Source: an uncultured Lachnospiraceae bacterium
GTDB taxonomy: Bacteria > Bacillota > Clostridia > Lachnospirales > Lachnospiraceae
DNA: 64,000 nucleotides
Reading direction: 5' to 3'
Assembly (NCBI GenBank): GCA_944383765.1
Contig: CALWQT010000002.1
Location: forward strand, 62,001 to 126,000
Numbering within the stretch: the stretch's first letter is position 1; each line of letters starts with the position of its first letter. The translations under genes were made by a program, and so were the position numbers. Under the pieces are notes generated by a model. That model made no database searches. It worked only from the letters and a program-made list of their open reading frames with translations, and was not told where the DNA came from. This document shows, in pieces, positions 1-9,029 of this stretch.

Positions 1-1327
1 TCTTCTGGTGGGACCTCCCGGAACGGGAAAAACGCTGCTGGCTAAGGCAGTGGCAGGAGAGGCCCATGTGCCATTTTATTCCCTGTCAGGTTCTGATTTC
101 GTGGAAATGTTTGTGGGAGTAGGTGCGTCCCGTGTCCGGGATCTGTTTAAACAGGCGCAGGAGTCTGCCCCCTGTATTATTTTCATTGATGAGATCGATG
201 CGATCGGAAAAAGCAGAGATTCTAGATTTGGAGGCGGCAATGACGAAAGAGAGCAGACCCTGAACCAGCTTCTTTCGGAAATGGACGGTTTTGATTCGTC
301 GAAAGGCCTTCTGGTTCTGGGCGCTACGAACCGGCCGGAGATTCTGGATCCGGCGTTGTTGAGACCGGGACGTTTTGACCGCCGTGTGATCGTGGATAAG
401 CCGGATTTAAAAGGAAGGGTCAATATTCTGAAAGTACATTCCAAGGATGTACTGTTAGATGATACAGTAGATTTTGAGGAAATCGCTCTGGCAACTTCCG
501 GCGCAGTGGGAGCGGACCTGGCTAATATGATGAATGAAGCAGCAATCATGGCTGTTAAGAATGGACGAAAAGCTGTTTCTCAAAAAGATCTGTTTGAAGC
601 AGTAGAAGTGGTACTGGTGGGAAAAGAAAAGAAAGACCGGATTCTGAGCAAGGAAGAGAGAAGAATCGTGTCTTATCATGAAGTAGGCCATGCGCTGGTC
701 AGCGCTCTTCAGAAAGATGCGGAACCGGTTCAGAAGATTACGATCGTCCCCAGGACTATGGGAGCTTTGGGCTATGTGATGCAGGTACCGGAAGAAGAAA
801 AATATCTGAATACCAAGAAAGAGATTGATGCCATGCTGGTAGGCTTCCTGGCAGGCCGTGCAGCGGAAGAACTGGTATTTGATACGGTGACCACGGGAGC
901 GGCCAATGATATAGAACAGGCAACCAGAGTGGCCCGGGCCATGGTGACCCAGTATGGTATGTCAGAAAAGTTTGGGTTGATGGGATTGGCTACACAGGAG
1001 AACCAGTATCTCAGCGGAAGAACGGTGTTGAACTGCAGCGATAAGACGGAAGCGGAAGTGGACAAGGAAGTCATGGAAATCCTGAAGAAGGCTTATGCAG
1101 AGGCGAAACGCCTGCTTTCCGAGAACCGGGATGCCATGGATAAGATTGCAGAATTCCTGATCGAAAAAGAAACCATAACGGGAAAAGAATTTATGAAGAT
1201 TTTCCGGGAGGTAAAAGGAATCGAAGAGCCTGAAGAAAAGCCGGCAAGACTGGAAGAAAAAGAAGCAGAGGAAAAACCAGTGGATCAACCGGAAGAGACA
1301 GAAAAAACGTCTGTGGATGTACAATAA
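1..1327 (+). CDS. ftsH: ATP-dependent zinc metalloprotease FtsH (5' truncated by window)
   Basis: Membrane-bound AAA+ protease that degrades damaged or regulatory membrane and cytosolic proteins. The reading frame is open from the first bases, so the N-terminal membrane segments lie outside the window. Visible parts: Walker A GPPGTGKT at the very start, Walker B (IIFIDEID), the AAA second region of homology (ATNRPEILDPALLRPGRFDRR), then the M41 peptidase with the zinc motif HEVGH and the downstream Asp ligand in GAANDIEQAT. The C-terminal ~35 residues are a Glu/Lys-rich tail typical of Firmicutes FtsH. It ends just before a strong hairpin terminator. Identification is secure; only the start is missing. 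Confidence 0.97.
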   Translation, partial: LLVGPPGTGKTLLAKAVAGEAHVPFYSLSGSDFVEMFVGVGASRVRDLFKQAQESAPCIIFIDEIDAIGKSRDSRFGGGNDEREQTLNQLLSEMDGFDSSKGLLVLGATNRPEILDPALLRPGRFDRRVIVDKPDLKGRVNILKVHSKDVLLDDTVDFEEIALATSGAVGADLANMMNEAAIMAVKNGRKAVSQKDLFEAVEVVLVGKEKKDRILSKEERRIVSYHEVGHALVSALQKDAEPVQKITIVPRTMGALGYVMQVPEEEKYLNTKKEIDAMLVGFLAGRAAEELVFDTVTTGAANDIEQATRVARAMVTQYGMSEKFGLMGLATQENQYLSGRTVLNCSDKTEAEVDKEVMEILKKAYAEAKRLLSENRDAMDKIAEFLIEKETITGKEFMKIFREVKGIEEPEEKPARLEEKEAEEKPVDQPEETEKTSVDVQ

Positions 1328-1329
1328 TA

Positions 1330-1370
1330 AAAAAGAGGTGCTGTCTGATCGACAGTGCCTCTTTTTTATT
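1330..1370. terminator. Bidirectional intrinsic terminator between ftsH and the convergent DUF1846 gene
   Basis: The inverted repeat AAAAAGAGGTGCTGTC / GACAGTGCCTCTTTTT has a short loop (TGATC region) with an A-tract on one side and a T-tract on the other. It can therefore stop transcription arriving from both convergent genes. Confidence 0.9.
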
Positions 1371-1384
1371 TTGGCTTTTACACA

Positions 1385-2863
1385 TTAATGATAAATCCGC
1401 TGCTGTTCATAGACAGGCTCTGATGTAAGATTGACGCCTAATTTTTTGAATATGGTAATGTCTACATCAGAAAGCATGACAGAGGTATGAACCTGGCAGC
1501 CTTTTAATTTGGAAAGCTGATTTAACGCAATCTGAGCATTTTCATCGGTGGCAGCACACATAGAGAGAGCAATCAGTACCTCATCGGTGTGTAGCCTGGG
1601 ATTACGGCTTCCCAGATAATTCACTTTCAGTTTCTGGATTGGCTCAATGGCCGAAGGGGCAATCAGATGAACATCATGATCGATATTGCCCAGTACTTTT
1701 ACAGCATTCAGAAGCAGGGCAGCGGAAGCGCCCAGAAGGTTGGTGGTTTTTCCAGTGACAATGGAACCATCAGGCAGTTCCATGGCTGCGCAGGGGGAAC
1801 CCAGCTCTTTTGCCCGGTTATTGGCAGCTGTCACGGTAGAACGCAGATCCGTAGAGATTTTAGCCTGTTTCATCAGAAGTTCGATTTTATAGACTTCTTC
1901 CCGGCTGCCTTCTTCTTTTGCTACCCGGTTCAGAGCCTGATAGTAACGGCGGATGATTTCCTGGTAGGAAGCTTCCCGGCAGGCCTCGTCATCAATAATG
2001 CAGTTTCCGGCCATATTCACGCCCATGTCAGTGGGAGATTTGTAAGGGCTGGTACCATAAATTCCTTCAAAGATAGCGTTCAGCACAGGGAAAATCTCCA
2101 CGTCACGGTTATAATTTACGGTGGTGATGCCATAAGCTTCCAGATGGAAAGGATCGATCATATTGACATCGTTTAAATCGGCAGTAGCAGCTTCATAAGC
2201 CAGATTGACCGGATGTTTTAACGGAATATTCCAGATGGGGAATGTTTCAAATTTGGCGTATCCGGCTTTGATGCCTCTTTTATTTTCATGGTAAAGCTGG
2301 GACAGGCAGGTGGCCATTTTTCCGCTTCCCGGTCCGGGGGCGGTGATAATGACAAGAGGCTTGGTGGTTTCAATGTAGTCGTTTTTGCCATATCCTTCAT
2401 CGCTGACGATCAGAGGAATATTATTCGGGTAGCCGTCGATCACATAATGGCGGTATACCCGGATCCCCATATGCTCCAGCTTGCTTTTAAACAGGTCTGC
2501 TGAGGGCTGTCCGCTGTATTGGGTGATGACTACGCTGCCGACATAAAGCCCTTTATCGGTATAAGCCTGTATCAGTCTGAGCACATCTACATCATAGGTG
2601 ATCCCCAGATCATAACGCATTTTATTCTTTTCAATATCTGCTGCATTGATAGCGATGACGATTTCAGCCTGATCGGCCAGCTGAAGAAGCATTCTCAGCT
2701 TACTGTCCGGAGCAAATCCGGGAAGAACCCTGGATGCGTGATAATCATCGAACAATTTTCCACCAAATTCCAGATACAATTTATCGCCAAACTGTCCGAT
2801 ACGCTGGCGTATATGTTCTGACTGCATCTTTAAATATTTTTCATTATCAAATCCGATTCGCAT
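1385..2863 (-). CDS. DUF1846 domain-containing protein
   Basis: A 492-residue cytosolic protein matching the DUF1846 family, which is widespread in Firmicutes and of uncertain function. The N-terminus begins MRIGFDNEKYLKMQ. A phosphate-binding-loop-like stretch APGPGSGKMAT lies near residue 180, and no signal peptide or membrane segment is visible. The length is normal for the family. It stands alone on the minus strand, convergent with ftsH and divergent from the alkylation-repair operon. The family assignment is from remembered sequence patterns; no enzymatic role is claimed. Confidence 0.88.
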   Translation of the reverse strand: MRIGFDNEKYLKMQSEHIRQRIGQFGDKLYLEFGGKLFDDYHASRVLPGFAPDSKLRMLLQLADQAEIVIAINAADIEKNKMRYDLGITYDVDVLRLIQAYTDKGLYVGSVVITQYSGQPSADLFKSKLEHMGIRVYRHYVIDGYPNNIPLIVSDEGYGKNDYIETTKPLVIITAPGPGSGKMATCLSQLYHENKRGIKAGYAKFETFPIWNIPLKHPVNLAYEAATADLNDVNMIDPFHLEAYGITTVNYNRDVEIFPVLNAIFEGIYGTSPYKSPTDMGVNMAGNCIIDDEACREASYQEIIRRYYQALNRVAKEEGSREEVYKIELLMKQAKISTDLRSTVTAANNRAKELGSPCAAMELPDGSIVTGKTTNLLGASAALLLNAVKVLGNIDHDVHLIAPSAIEPIQKLKVNYLGSRNPRLHTDEVLIALSMCAATDENAQIALNQLSKLKGCQVHTSVMLSDVDITIFKKLGVNLTSEPVYEQQRIYH

Positions 2864-2905
2864 AGCCTGCCTCCATCTGTAATAATTATCTTTTCATAAA
2901 TAAAT

Positions 2906-2935
2906 AATATACCACAAGATACGGAAACAGAGCAA
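2906..2935 (-). promoter_or_regulatory. Putative sigma-A promoter for the DUF1846 gene
   Basis: Read on the minus strand: -35 TTGCTC, 18-bp spacer, extended -10 TGG-TATATT. It lies about 45 bp upstream of the start codon and is back to back with the promoter of the repair operon. Confidence 0.5.
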
Positions 2936-2951
2936 TGGAAAATTAAGAAAT

Positions 2952-2980
2952 TTGGAAAAATAGAAAGAATATGATATAAT
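2952..2980 (+). promoter_or_regulatory. Sigma-A promoter of the alkD-ogt-map operon
   Basis: TTGGAA, 17-bp spacer, TATAAT (with TGA just upstream). Transcription would start near 2987, which is downstream of the first in-frame ATG at 2982. The longer reading frame therefore cannot be the translated one, and the start is placed at 3030. Confidence 0.7.
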
Positions 2981-3029
2981 AATGACATTTAAGATGAATG
3001 TTTGTAAAAACATGGAAAAGGGGATGGCT

Positions 3030-3716
3030 ATGGATATACAGAATTTGCTGCAGCCATATATAGATCCGGACTACCGGGAGTTTCACAGCCGTCTGCTGCC
3101 TGGAGTTCCGGATATTCTGGGAGTGAGAGTGCCACAGCTGCGCCATGTTGCCGGTCAGATCCTGAAGGAAGACTGGAGAGCATTTTTAGAGGAAGCGCAG
3201 GGCGCTACTTATGAGGAACGCCAGCTTCAGGGACTGGTGACTGCCGGAGCATGGAAAAAAATGGATCTGAAGGAACTTCTGGAGCGGACGGCTGCGTTCA
3301 TTCCCTGGATTGATAACTGGTGTGTCTGTGATATTTTTTGCGGAGCTTATAAAGCGGCAGATTCCAGGTATCGGGAGGAGATCTGGGATTTTATCAGGCC
3401 TTATTTTGTGAGACAGGAAGAATATGCAGTTCGCTTTGCAGTGGTCATGACACTTGGACATTATTGTGATACAGACCATGCGGAAGAGGCTTTTACATGG
3501 TTTGACAGAGTGGAAAAAGGGAAATATTATGTGGATATGGCTGTGGCATGGGCAATTTCCGTGTATTTTGTGAAAATGCGGGAACGGACTATGCAATATC
3601 TTCGTTGCAATCAGCTGGATGATTGGACTTATCACAAAGCGTTGCAGAAGATCATCGAATCCAACCGGGTGGATAAAAATACCAAGGAAATGATAAGAAA
3701 AATGAAGAAAAGGTGA
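3030..3716 (+). CDS. DNA alkylation repair protein (AlkD-like HEAT-repeat glycosylase family)
   Basis: A 228-residue helical protein of the DNA alkylation repair (AlkC/AlkD-like) family, whose members excise alkylated bases using HEAT-like repeats. Recognisable features are the N-terminal ILGVRVPQLR segment, IDNWCVCDIFC in the middle and VDMAVAWAISVYFVK near the C-terminus. The ATG at 3030 was chosen because GGGG lies 6 nt upstream and the promoter -10 overlaps the alternative start at 2982. The next gene, an O6-alkylguanine methyltransferase, starts 7 bp downstream, so the two form an alkylation-damage repair unit. Activity as a glycosylase is inferred from the family. Confidence 0.85.
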   Translation: MDIQNLLQPYIDPDYREFHSRLLPGVPDILGVRVPQLRHVAGQILKEDWRAFLEEAQGATYEERQLQGLVTAGAWKKMDLKELLERTAAFIPWIDNWCVCDIFCGAYKAADSRYREEIWDFIRPYFVRQEEYAVRFAVVMTLGHYCDTDHAEEAFTWFDRVEKGKYYVDMAVAWAISVYFVKMRERTMQYLRCNQLDDWTYHKALQKIIESNRVDKNTKEMIRKMKKR

Positions 3717-3723
3717 CAGGGAT

Positions 3724-4218
3724 ATGGAGCATCATATATGGGAGATGGATACTCCGGCAGGGAGACTGAGGATTGAGGAAGATGGGAGCGGTATCTGCGG
3801 CTGTTATTTTCCGGGGAACGGAGAGAAACCATGGAAAAAAGGGGAAAAAACCTTCCTTCTGGCGCAGGCGGAAACTCAGCTCAGGGAGTATTTTAATGGA
3901 AAACGGCAGGAATTTGATCTGCCTCTGTCAGTTTCCGGAACAGAATTCCAGAAAAAGGTATGGAAGGCCCTCAGAGAAATTCCTTACGGGGAAACAAGAA
4001 CGTATGAAGAGATTGCCAAAGCAGTGGGAAATCCCAGAGCATGCCGTGCAGTGGGAATGGCCAATCACGGTAACCCGGTGGCGGTGATCATTCCCTGCCA
4101 TAGAGTCATTGGGAAAAACGGTTCCCTGACCGGCTATGCGGGAGGGCTGGATATTAAAAAGATTTTGCTTGAACTGGAGCAAAAAGGAGGAAAAGAAAGA
4201 TGGCGAAACCGATTATAA
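3724..4218 (+). CDS. ogt: Methylated-DNA--protein-cysteine methyltransferase (Ogt type)
   Basis: Suicide repair enzyme that moves the methyl group from O6-methylguanine to its own cysteine. The active site PCHRV is present, with the acceptor Cys near residue 125. The HTH region around EEIAKAVGNPRACRAVG and the Asn-hinge MANHGNP precede it. The 164-residue length fits a stand-alone Ogt without an Ada N-domain. It follows the AlkD-like gene with a 7-bp gap, and its last 19 bases overlap map, which indicates translational coupling. The operon therefore pairs two alkylation-repair activities. Confidence 0.93.
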   Translation: MEHHIWEMDTPAGRLRIEEDGSGICGCYFPGNGEKPWKKGEKTFLLAQAETQLREYFNGKRQEFDLPLSVSGTEFQKKVWKALREIPYGETRTYEEIAKAVGNPRACRAVGMANHGNPVAVIIPCHRVIGKNGSLTGYAGGLDIKKILLELEQKGGKERWRNRL

Positions 4219-4955
4219 AAACTCCGGAACAGATTGAGAAGATCCGCTACGCAGGAATGATAAACAACAGGATATTGGACGCTGTGGGTGAAATGATCCG
4301 TCCGGGAATTTCTACGGAAGAGATCAACCGTGTTGTCCATGAGAAGACATTGGAACTGGGAGGAATTCCTGCACCTTTGAATTTTGAAGGATTTCCTAAA
4401 AGCGTATGTACTTCTGTGAATGATGTGGTCTGTCATGGAATCCCGTCGGAAGATGAGATCCTGATGGAAGGAGATATTGTTAACGTAGATGTGACTACCA
4501 TCGTGGATGAATATTATGCCGATGCATCCAGAATGTATGGTATTGGAAAGGTTTCTCCAGAGGCTGAAAAACTGGTAAAGGTGACCAAAGAGTGCCTGGA
4601 CCTCAGCCTTCAGGCAGTCAGGCCTGGGAACTATATGGGAAAGATCGGGGAAATTATCCAGGAACATGCCGAGAAAAATGGATTCCAGGTAGTGCCGGAT
4701 ATCTGCGGCCATGGTGTGGGAGTGGATTTTCATGAGGAGCCATTGGTGTTTCATGTGAAGAGGCGGCAGAAAGGCCCCAAACTGGAAGCAGGAATGATTT
4801 TCACCATTGAACCGATGATCAATCAGGGAAGCAGTGACTGGTTCATTGATGAAGAAGATGGCTGGACCGTGTGGACAGAAGATGGAGGGCTTTCTGCGCA
4901 GTGGGAATATACCGTACTGGTAACAGAAGACGGATATGAAATCCTTGCGGACTAG
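4200..4955 (+). CDS. map: Methionine aminopeptidase, type I
   Basis: Removes the initiator methionine from nascent proteins. A 251-residue pita-bread M24A fold is shown by the metal-binding Asp residues in VNVDVTTIVDEYYADASRMY, His in GHGVGVDFHEEP, and Glu residues in TIEPMINQG and QWEYTVLVTEDG. AGGAGG lies 9 nt upstream, inside the end of ogt. No N-terminal zinc-finger extension is present. Its presence in a repair operon is probably read-through of a housekeeping gene and not a functional link. Confidence 0.93.
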   Translation: MAKPIIKTPEQIEKIRYAGMINNRILDAVGEMIRPGISTEEINRVVHEKTLELGGIPAPLNFEGFPKSVCTSVNDVVCHGIPSEDEILMEGDIVNVDVTTIVDEYYADASRMYGIGKVSPEAEKLVKVTKECLDLSLQAVRPGNYMGKIGEIIQEHAEKNGFQVVPDICGHGVGVDFHEEPLVFHVKRRQKGPKLEAGMIFTIEPMINQGSSDWFIDEEDGWTVWTEDGGLSAQWEYTVLVTEDGYEILAD

Positions 4956-5015
4956 CAGGAATCTATGATAATATGATTGTTATGAAAATAAAAGCTCATA
5001 GGAAAGGTTGAGACT

Positions 5016-6431
5016 ATGATGAAAAAGTGGCTGCTGGCTGCTGCTCTTCTGGTTGCTCTGACCGGCTGCAAGCGATATGAACCGCCTCAGGACCTGACTG
5101 TGGAAACGGAAGAGACAGGGATGTCAGAGGAAGCGGCAGAAAGCGTTGTGGCGGTGGAACCTGTCACGGAAGCGGAACCATCCCGGCGGGAGCCTGTACA
5201 GGTAAAAGGAATCTATTTAAGCGCTCCGGTTGCAGGGAACCAGGAGATGATGGACAATATTCTGGCCCAGATCAGCGGAACAGAGATTAATACGGTGGTA
5301 ATTGACCTGAAAGATGATAACGGAAGGGTTACCTGTCCCATGGATTCTGCCCTGGTGACGGAGACGGAAGCCAGTCTGGCATATGTATCGGATATGCCAG
5401 CTCTGATTCAGAGACTGAAAGACCAGGGACTGTATGTGATAGCCAGAGTGGTCGCCTTCCGTGATCCGTGGCTGGCAGAAAAGAAACCGGAGTGGTGCCT
5501 GAAACTGGCGGACGGTTCTGTATTTCGTGACCGTTCCGGACTGGCATGGATCAATCCATACAAGCAGGAAGTATGGGATTATCTGGTGGAAATCGGAACG
5601 GAGGCTGCCAGGATGGGATTTGATGAGGTGCAGTTTGATTATATCCGTTTTTGTACAGAACGGGGCATTAAAGATGTGGTGTTTGAGGAAGCGGATACCA
5701 GAGGACGTTCCAAAACGGATGTGATCACAGAATTTACTGCCTATGCTTATGAGCGGCTGTCTGCCCAGAACTTTTATGTAGCTGCTGATGTGTTTGGGGC
5801 TATTATCGGAAGTGAAGTGGATTCCCAGTCAGTGGGCCAGATTTATGGTGAGATGGCACAGAATCTGGATTATATCTGTCCCATGATCTATCCTTCCCAT
5901 TATGGAGATGGAAACTTTGGAATTGAGCATCCGGACATGGAACCTTACCGTACGATCCTGGCTGCGCTCCAGGGCTCTTCAGAAGAACTGGCACAGTATA
6001 GGGAGGCTGGAAAGAAGGTGGCAGTGGTCCGTCCATGGCTTCAGGATTTCACAGCATCTTATCTGAAAAATTATATCACTTACGGTCCTGATGAGATACG
6101 GGCGCAGATACAGGCGACTTATGATGCAGGATATGATGAATGGATGTTGTGGTCTGCAGCCTGCCGTTATACCTGGGATGGCTTAAAAACCAAAGAGGAA
6201 GCAGCAGCGGAATGGGAGAGTATTCAGGAATCGCGGGCTGCGGCGGAAACGGCGGCAGTTTCAGAGACCGGTCAGACCAGTCAGCCGGAGACAGAGGTGG
6301 AACGTTCGGGGCCTGCACCGGAGATTTCCAGTGTTCCGGAACTTCCGGATCATGTAGATCCTGCCGGCAGCCAAAAAACGGCGCCGTCGTCCGGGGAATC
6401 TACGGTAATCCCTCAGATGCAGATGGAATAG
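5016..6431 (+). CDS. Putative glycoside-hydrolase-like lipoprotein (DUF4015 family)
   Basis: A 471-residue exported protein. Residues 1-18 form a signal peptide ending in the lipobox LTGC, so it should be anchored to the outer face of the membrane. Residues ~65-400 look like the TIM-barrel DUF4015 'putative glycoside hydrolase' family: VKGIYLSAP, VVIDLKDDNG, YVIARVVAFRDP, FDEVQFDYIRF, YICPMIYPSHYG and DEWMLWSA. The C-terminal ~70 residues are Ala/Glu/Pro/Ser-rich and probably disordered. The substrate is unknown. ATG-ATG tandem starts make 5016 or 5019 equally possible. Confidence 0.82.
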   Translation: MMKKWLLAAALLVALTGCKRYEPPQDLTVETEETGMSEEAAESVVAVEPVTEAEPSRREPVQVKGIYLSAPVAGNQEMMDNILAQISGTEINTVVIDLKDDNGRVTCPMDSALVTETEASLAYVSDMPALIQRLKDQGLYVIARVVAFRDPWLAEKKPEWCLKLADGSVFRDRSGLAWINPYKQEVWDYLVEIGTEAARMGFDEVQFDYIRFCTERGIKDVVFEEADTRGRSKTDVITEFTAYAYERLSAQNFYVAADVFGAIIGSEVDSQSVGQIYGEMAQNLDYICPMIYPSHYGDGNFGIEHPDMEPYRTILAALQGSSEELAQYREAGKKVAVVRPWLQDFTASYLKNYITYGPDEIRAQIQATYDAGYDEWMLWSAACRYTWDGLKTKEEAAAEWESIQESRAAAETAAVSETGQTSQPETEVERSGPAPEISSVPELPDHVDPAGSQKTAPSSGESTVIPQMQME

Positions 6432-6445
6432 GACGATACAGAGAA

Positions 6446-6482
6446 GGCGGGGGCCAGGCAAAATGGCCGCCCGTCATTTTTT
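6446..6482 (+). terminator. Probable intrinsic terminator after the DUF4015 gene
   Basis: A GC-rich hairpin, CGGGGGCCA paired with TGGCCGCCCG (one bulged base), is followed by ATTTTTT. It lies between the lipoprotein gene and DUF1653. Confidence 0.6.
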
Positions 6483-6519
6483 GAAAATCAGGATGATACA
6501 AAAGAATACGGAGGAGATT

Positions 6520-7059
6520 ATGTTTGAGGAAACAAGAAGAAGACCTGCGCCGGGAGAATGTTATCGGCATTTTAAGAATAAGCTGTATCAGGTAATGGGA
6601 ATTGCGATCCATTCGGAAACAGGTGAGGAACTGGTCATCTACCAGGCACTGTACGGAGATTTCAGATTGTATGCCAGGCCGCTTTCCATGTTTTTAAGCC
6701 CTGTGGACCGGGAAAAATATCCGGATGTCAGGCAGCAATACCGGTTTGAACTGGTGGACAAGGCTTCTTTGCTGGACCAGGAAGATGAGAAAGAAACGGA
6801 TGATTCTGTCGAAGAGGAGAGTGAGACTATACAGGGAAGCGGTAATTTCATACTCCGCTTCTTTGATGAAGATACACTGGAAGGAAAATGGGAACTTCTG
6901 GAAACAGAAGGGGATTCTGTGGACCGGGATACATTGGAGATCATCTACAGCGGAATGGAGATTCCTCTTATAGGCAGTACAGCTGAGGAACTTTGCTATA
7001 ATCTGAAGCGTTATCTGGAGACACTGATGAAATATGGAGGAGGCCGGTTCAGGAGGTAA
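6520..7059 (+). CDS. DUF1653 domain-containing protein
   Basis: A 179-residue cytosolic protein. Residues 8-75 ([15 protein letters not shown] ... [14 protein letters not shown]) match DUF1653, a small beta-rich domain of unknown role. An acidic Ser/Glu-rich linker and an uncharacterised C-terminal ~65 residues follow. The start was chosen for GGAGG 5 nt upstream of ATG; the longer frame from 6463 would begin inside the terminator. It stops 2 bp before uvrC, so co-transcription with uvrC is likely. Confidence 0.8.
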   Translation: MFEETRRRPAPGECYRHFKNKLYQVMGIAIHSETGEELVIYQALYGDFRLYARPLSMFLSPVDREKYPDVRQQYRFELVDKASLLDQEDEKETDDSVEEESETIQGSGNFILRFFDEDTLEGKWELLETEGDSVDRDTLEIIYSGMEIPLIGSTAEELCYNLKRYLETLMKYGGGRFRR

Positions 7060-7061
7060 GC

Positions 7062-8918
7062 ATGTTTGATATTGAGGAAGAACTGAAAAAACTTCCTGCT
7101 CAGCCAGGTGTTTATCTGATGCATGATGACAAAGATGAAATCATCTATGTAGGGAAAGCCATCAGCCTGAAAAACCGGGTCCGGCAGTATTTTCAGAGCA
7201 GCAGGAACAAAACGGCAAAAATTGAACAGATGGTGTCAAGGATCGCCCGGTTTGAGTATATCATTACGGATTCTGAACTGGAGGCCCTGGTGTTGGAATG
7301 CAATCTGATCAAAGAGCATCAGCCCCGGTATAACACCATGCTGAAAGACGATAAAACCTATCCTTATATCAAAGTAACGGTGGGGGAAGCGTTTCCGAGA
7401 GTCCTGTTTTCCAGGGAGATGAAAAAAGATAAGAGCCGGTATTTTGGACCATATACCAGTGCGGGAGCGGTGAAAGATACCATAGACCTGATACACAAAC
7501 TGTATAAGATCAGGACATGTAACCGCACGCTGCCCAGGGATACGGGAAAAGAACGGCCGTGTCTGAATTATCATATCAAACAGTGTGATGCCCCGTGCCA
7601 GGGATATATCAGCCAGGAGGATTACCGGCAGAATGTGGAGCAGGCGCTGGAATTTTTGAGTGGAAAATATGACCGTATCTTAAAAAGACTGGAACAGGAT
7701 ATGTGGGAAGCATCCCAGGCAATGGATTATGAAAAAGCCATTGAATACCGGGACCTGTTAAACAGTGTAAAGAAGGTAGCTCAGAAGCAGAAGATTACCA
7801 GCAGTTCCATGGATGACAGAGATGTGATCGCTATGGCGAGAGATGCGGAAGATGCAGTGGTTCAGGTGTTTTTTATCCGGGAGGGGAAGCTGATCGGCAG
7901 AGAACATTTTCATCTCCGCACAGCAGTGGAAGAAGAGGAATCCCAGGTGCTTACCTGTTTTGTCAAACAGTTTTATTCAGGAACTCCTTTTGTCCCCAGG
8001 GAACTGTGGGTCCAGCATAAACTGGAAGAAGAGGAAACTATTATTCAGTGGCTGACAGCGAAAAAAGGCCAGAAGGTAAAAGTGGTGGTACCCCAGAAGG
8101 GAGAAAAAGAACGCCTGGTGGAGCTGGCACAGAAAAATGCAGCCATGGTATTGGAACAGGATAAAGATAAGATCAAACGGGAAGAGATGCGTACCATTGG
8201 AGCGATGAACCAGATTGGGGACTGGCTGGATTTAACATGGGTGCGGCGTATTGAGGCTTATGATATTTCCAATATCAGCGGGTTTGATTCGGTAGGTTCC
8301 ATGGTGGTTTATGAAGATGGCAGGCCGAAACGGAATGACTACCGGAAATTCCGGATCAAATGGGTGAAAGGTGCCAATGACTATGCATCCATGAGAGAAG
8401 TTCTGACCCGGCGCTTTTCCCATGGACTGGAAGAACATGAAATGCTGAAGGAAAAAGGAGTAGGGTCTGAATACGGAAGCTTTACCAGATTTCCGGATCT
8501 GATCATGATGGACGGAGGCCGGGGACAGGTGAATGTGGCTCTGGAAGTTTTGGAAGAATTGGGACTGGAGATTCCGGTCTGCGGTATGGTGAAAGATGAT
8601 AACCACAGGACAAGGGGTCTGTATTACCATAATGTGGAAATTCCCATTGACCGCCATTCGGAAGGGTTCAAACTGATCACCAGGATACAGGATGAAGCCC
8701 ACAGGTTTGCCATAGAATATCACAGAAGCTTACGGAGCAAAGGCCAGGTACGTTCCATATTGGATGATATTGAGGGAATCGGAGATACCAGGCGGAAAGC
8801 TTTGATGAAATATTTCAAATCCATTGAGGCAGTCAGGGAAGCGGATGTGGAAGAACTTTCCCAGGTTCCCGGCATGAACCGGAAGGCGGCTGAGAGTGTA
8901 TACAGCTTTTTCCATTGA
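7062..8918 (+). CDS. uvrC: Excinuclease ABC subunit C
   Basis: Makes the two incisions in nucleotide-excision repair after UvrA and UvrB load at the lesion. The 618 residues show an N-terminal GIY-YIG nuclease ([18 protein letters not shown]), the Cys-rich segment [19 protein letters not shown], a UVR motif around residue 210 ([13 protein letters not shown]), the RNase-H-like C-nuclease ([23 protein letters not shown]) and C-terminal helix-hairpin-helix repeats ([17 protein letters not shown]). The length is typical. Confidence 0.97.
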   Translation: MFDIEEELKKLPAQPGVYLMHDDKDEIIYVGKAISLKNRVRQYFQSSRNKTAKIEQMVSRIARFEYIITDSELEALVLECNLIKEHQPRYNTMLKDDKTYPYIKVTVGEAFPRVLFSREMKKDKSRYFGPYTSAGAVKDTIDLIHKLYKIRTCNRTLPRDTGKERPCLNYHIKQCDAPCQGYISQEDYRQNVEQALEFLSGKYDRILKRLEQDMWEASQAMDYEKAIEYRDLLNSVKKVAQKQKITSSSMDDRDVIAMARDAEDAVVQVFFIREGKLIGREHFHLRTAVEEEESQVLTCFVKQFYSGTPFVPRELWVQHKLEEEETIIQWLTAKKGQKVKVVVPQKGEKERLVELAQKNAAMVLEQDKDKIKREEMRTIGAMNQIGDWLDLTWVRRIEAYDISNISGFDSVGSMVVYEDGRPKRNDYRKFRIKWVKGANDYASMREVLTRRFSHGLEEHEMLKEKGVGSEYGSFTRFPDLIMMDGGRGQVNVALEVLEELGLEIPVCGMVKDDNHRTRGLYYHNVEIPIDRHSEGFKLITRIQDEAHRFAIEYHRSLRSKGQVRSILDDIEGIGDTRRKALMKYFKSIEAVREADVEELSQVPGMNRKAAESVYSFFH

Positions 8919-8943
8919 CGGGACAAGGAAGCAGGAAAGCGTC

Positions 8944-8972
8944 TTGCCGCAAATTCCGGATATTGGGATAAT
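8944..8972 (+). promoter_or_regulatory. Putative sigma-A promoter for hprK and downstream genes
   Basis: TTGCCG, 17-bp spacer, extended -10 TGG-GATAAT. It lies about 57 bp upstream of the hprK start in the only gap between uvrC and hprK. Confidence 0.55.
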
Positions 8973-9029
8973 GACAATCAGGGAAAACTATGATAGGATA
9001 ACAGAAAGGATAAGAAGGAGGTGCACCCC

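Noticed and set aside
1667..2176. Plus-strand 169-codon frame opposite the DUF1846 gene
   Set aside because: Antisense shadow of a well-supported gene with no ribosome site or family resemblance.
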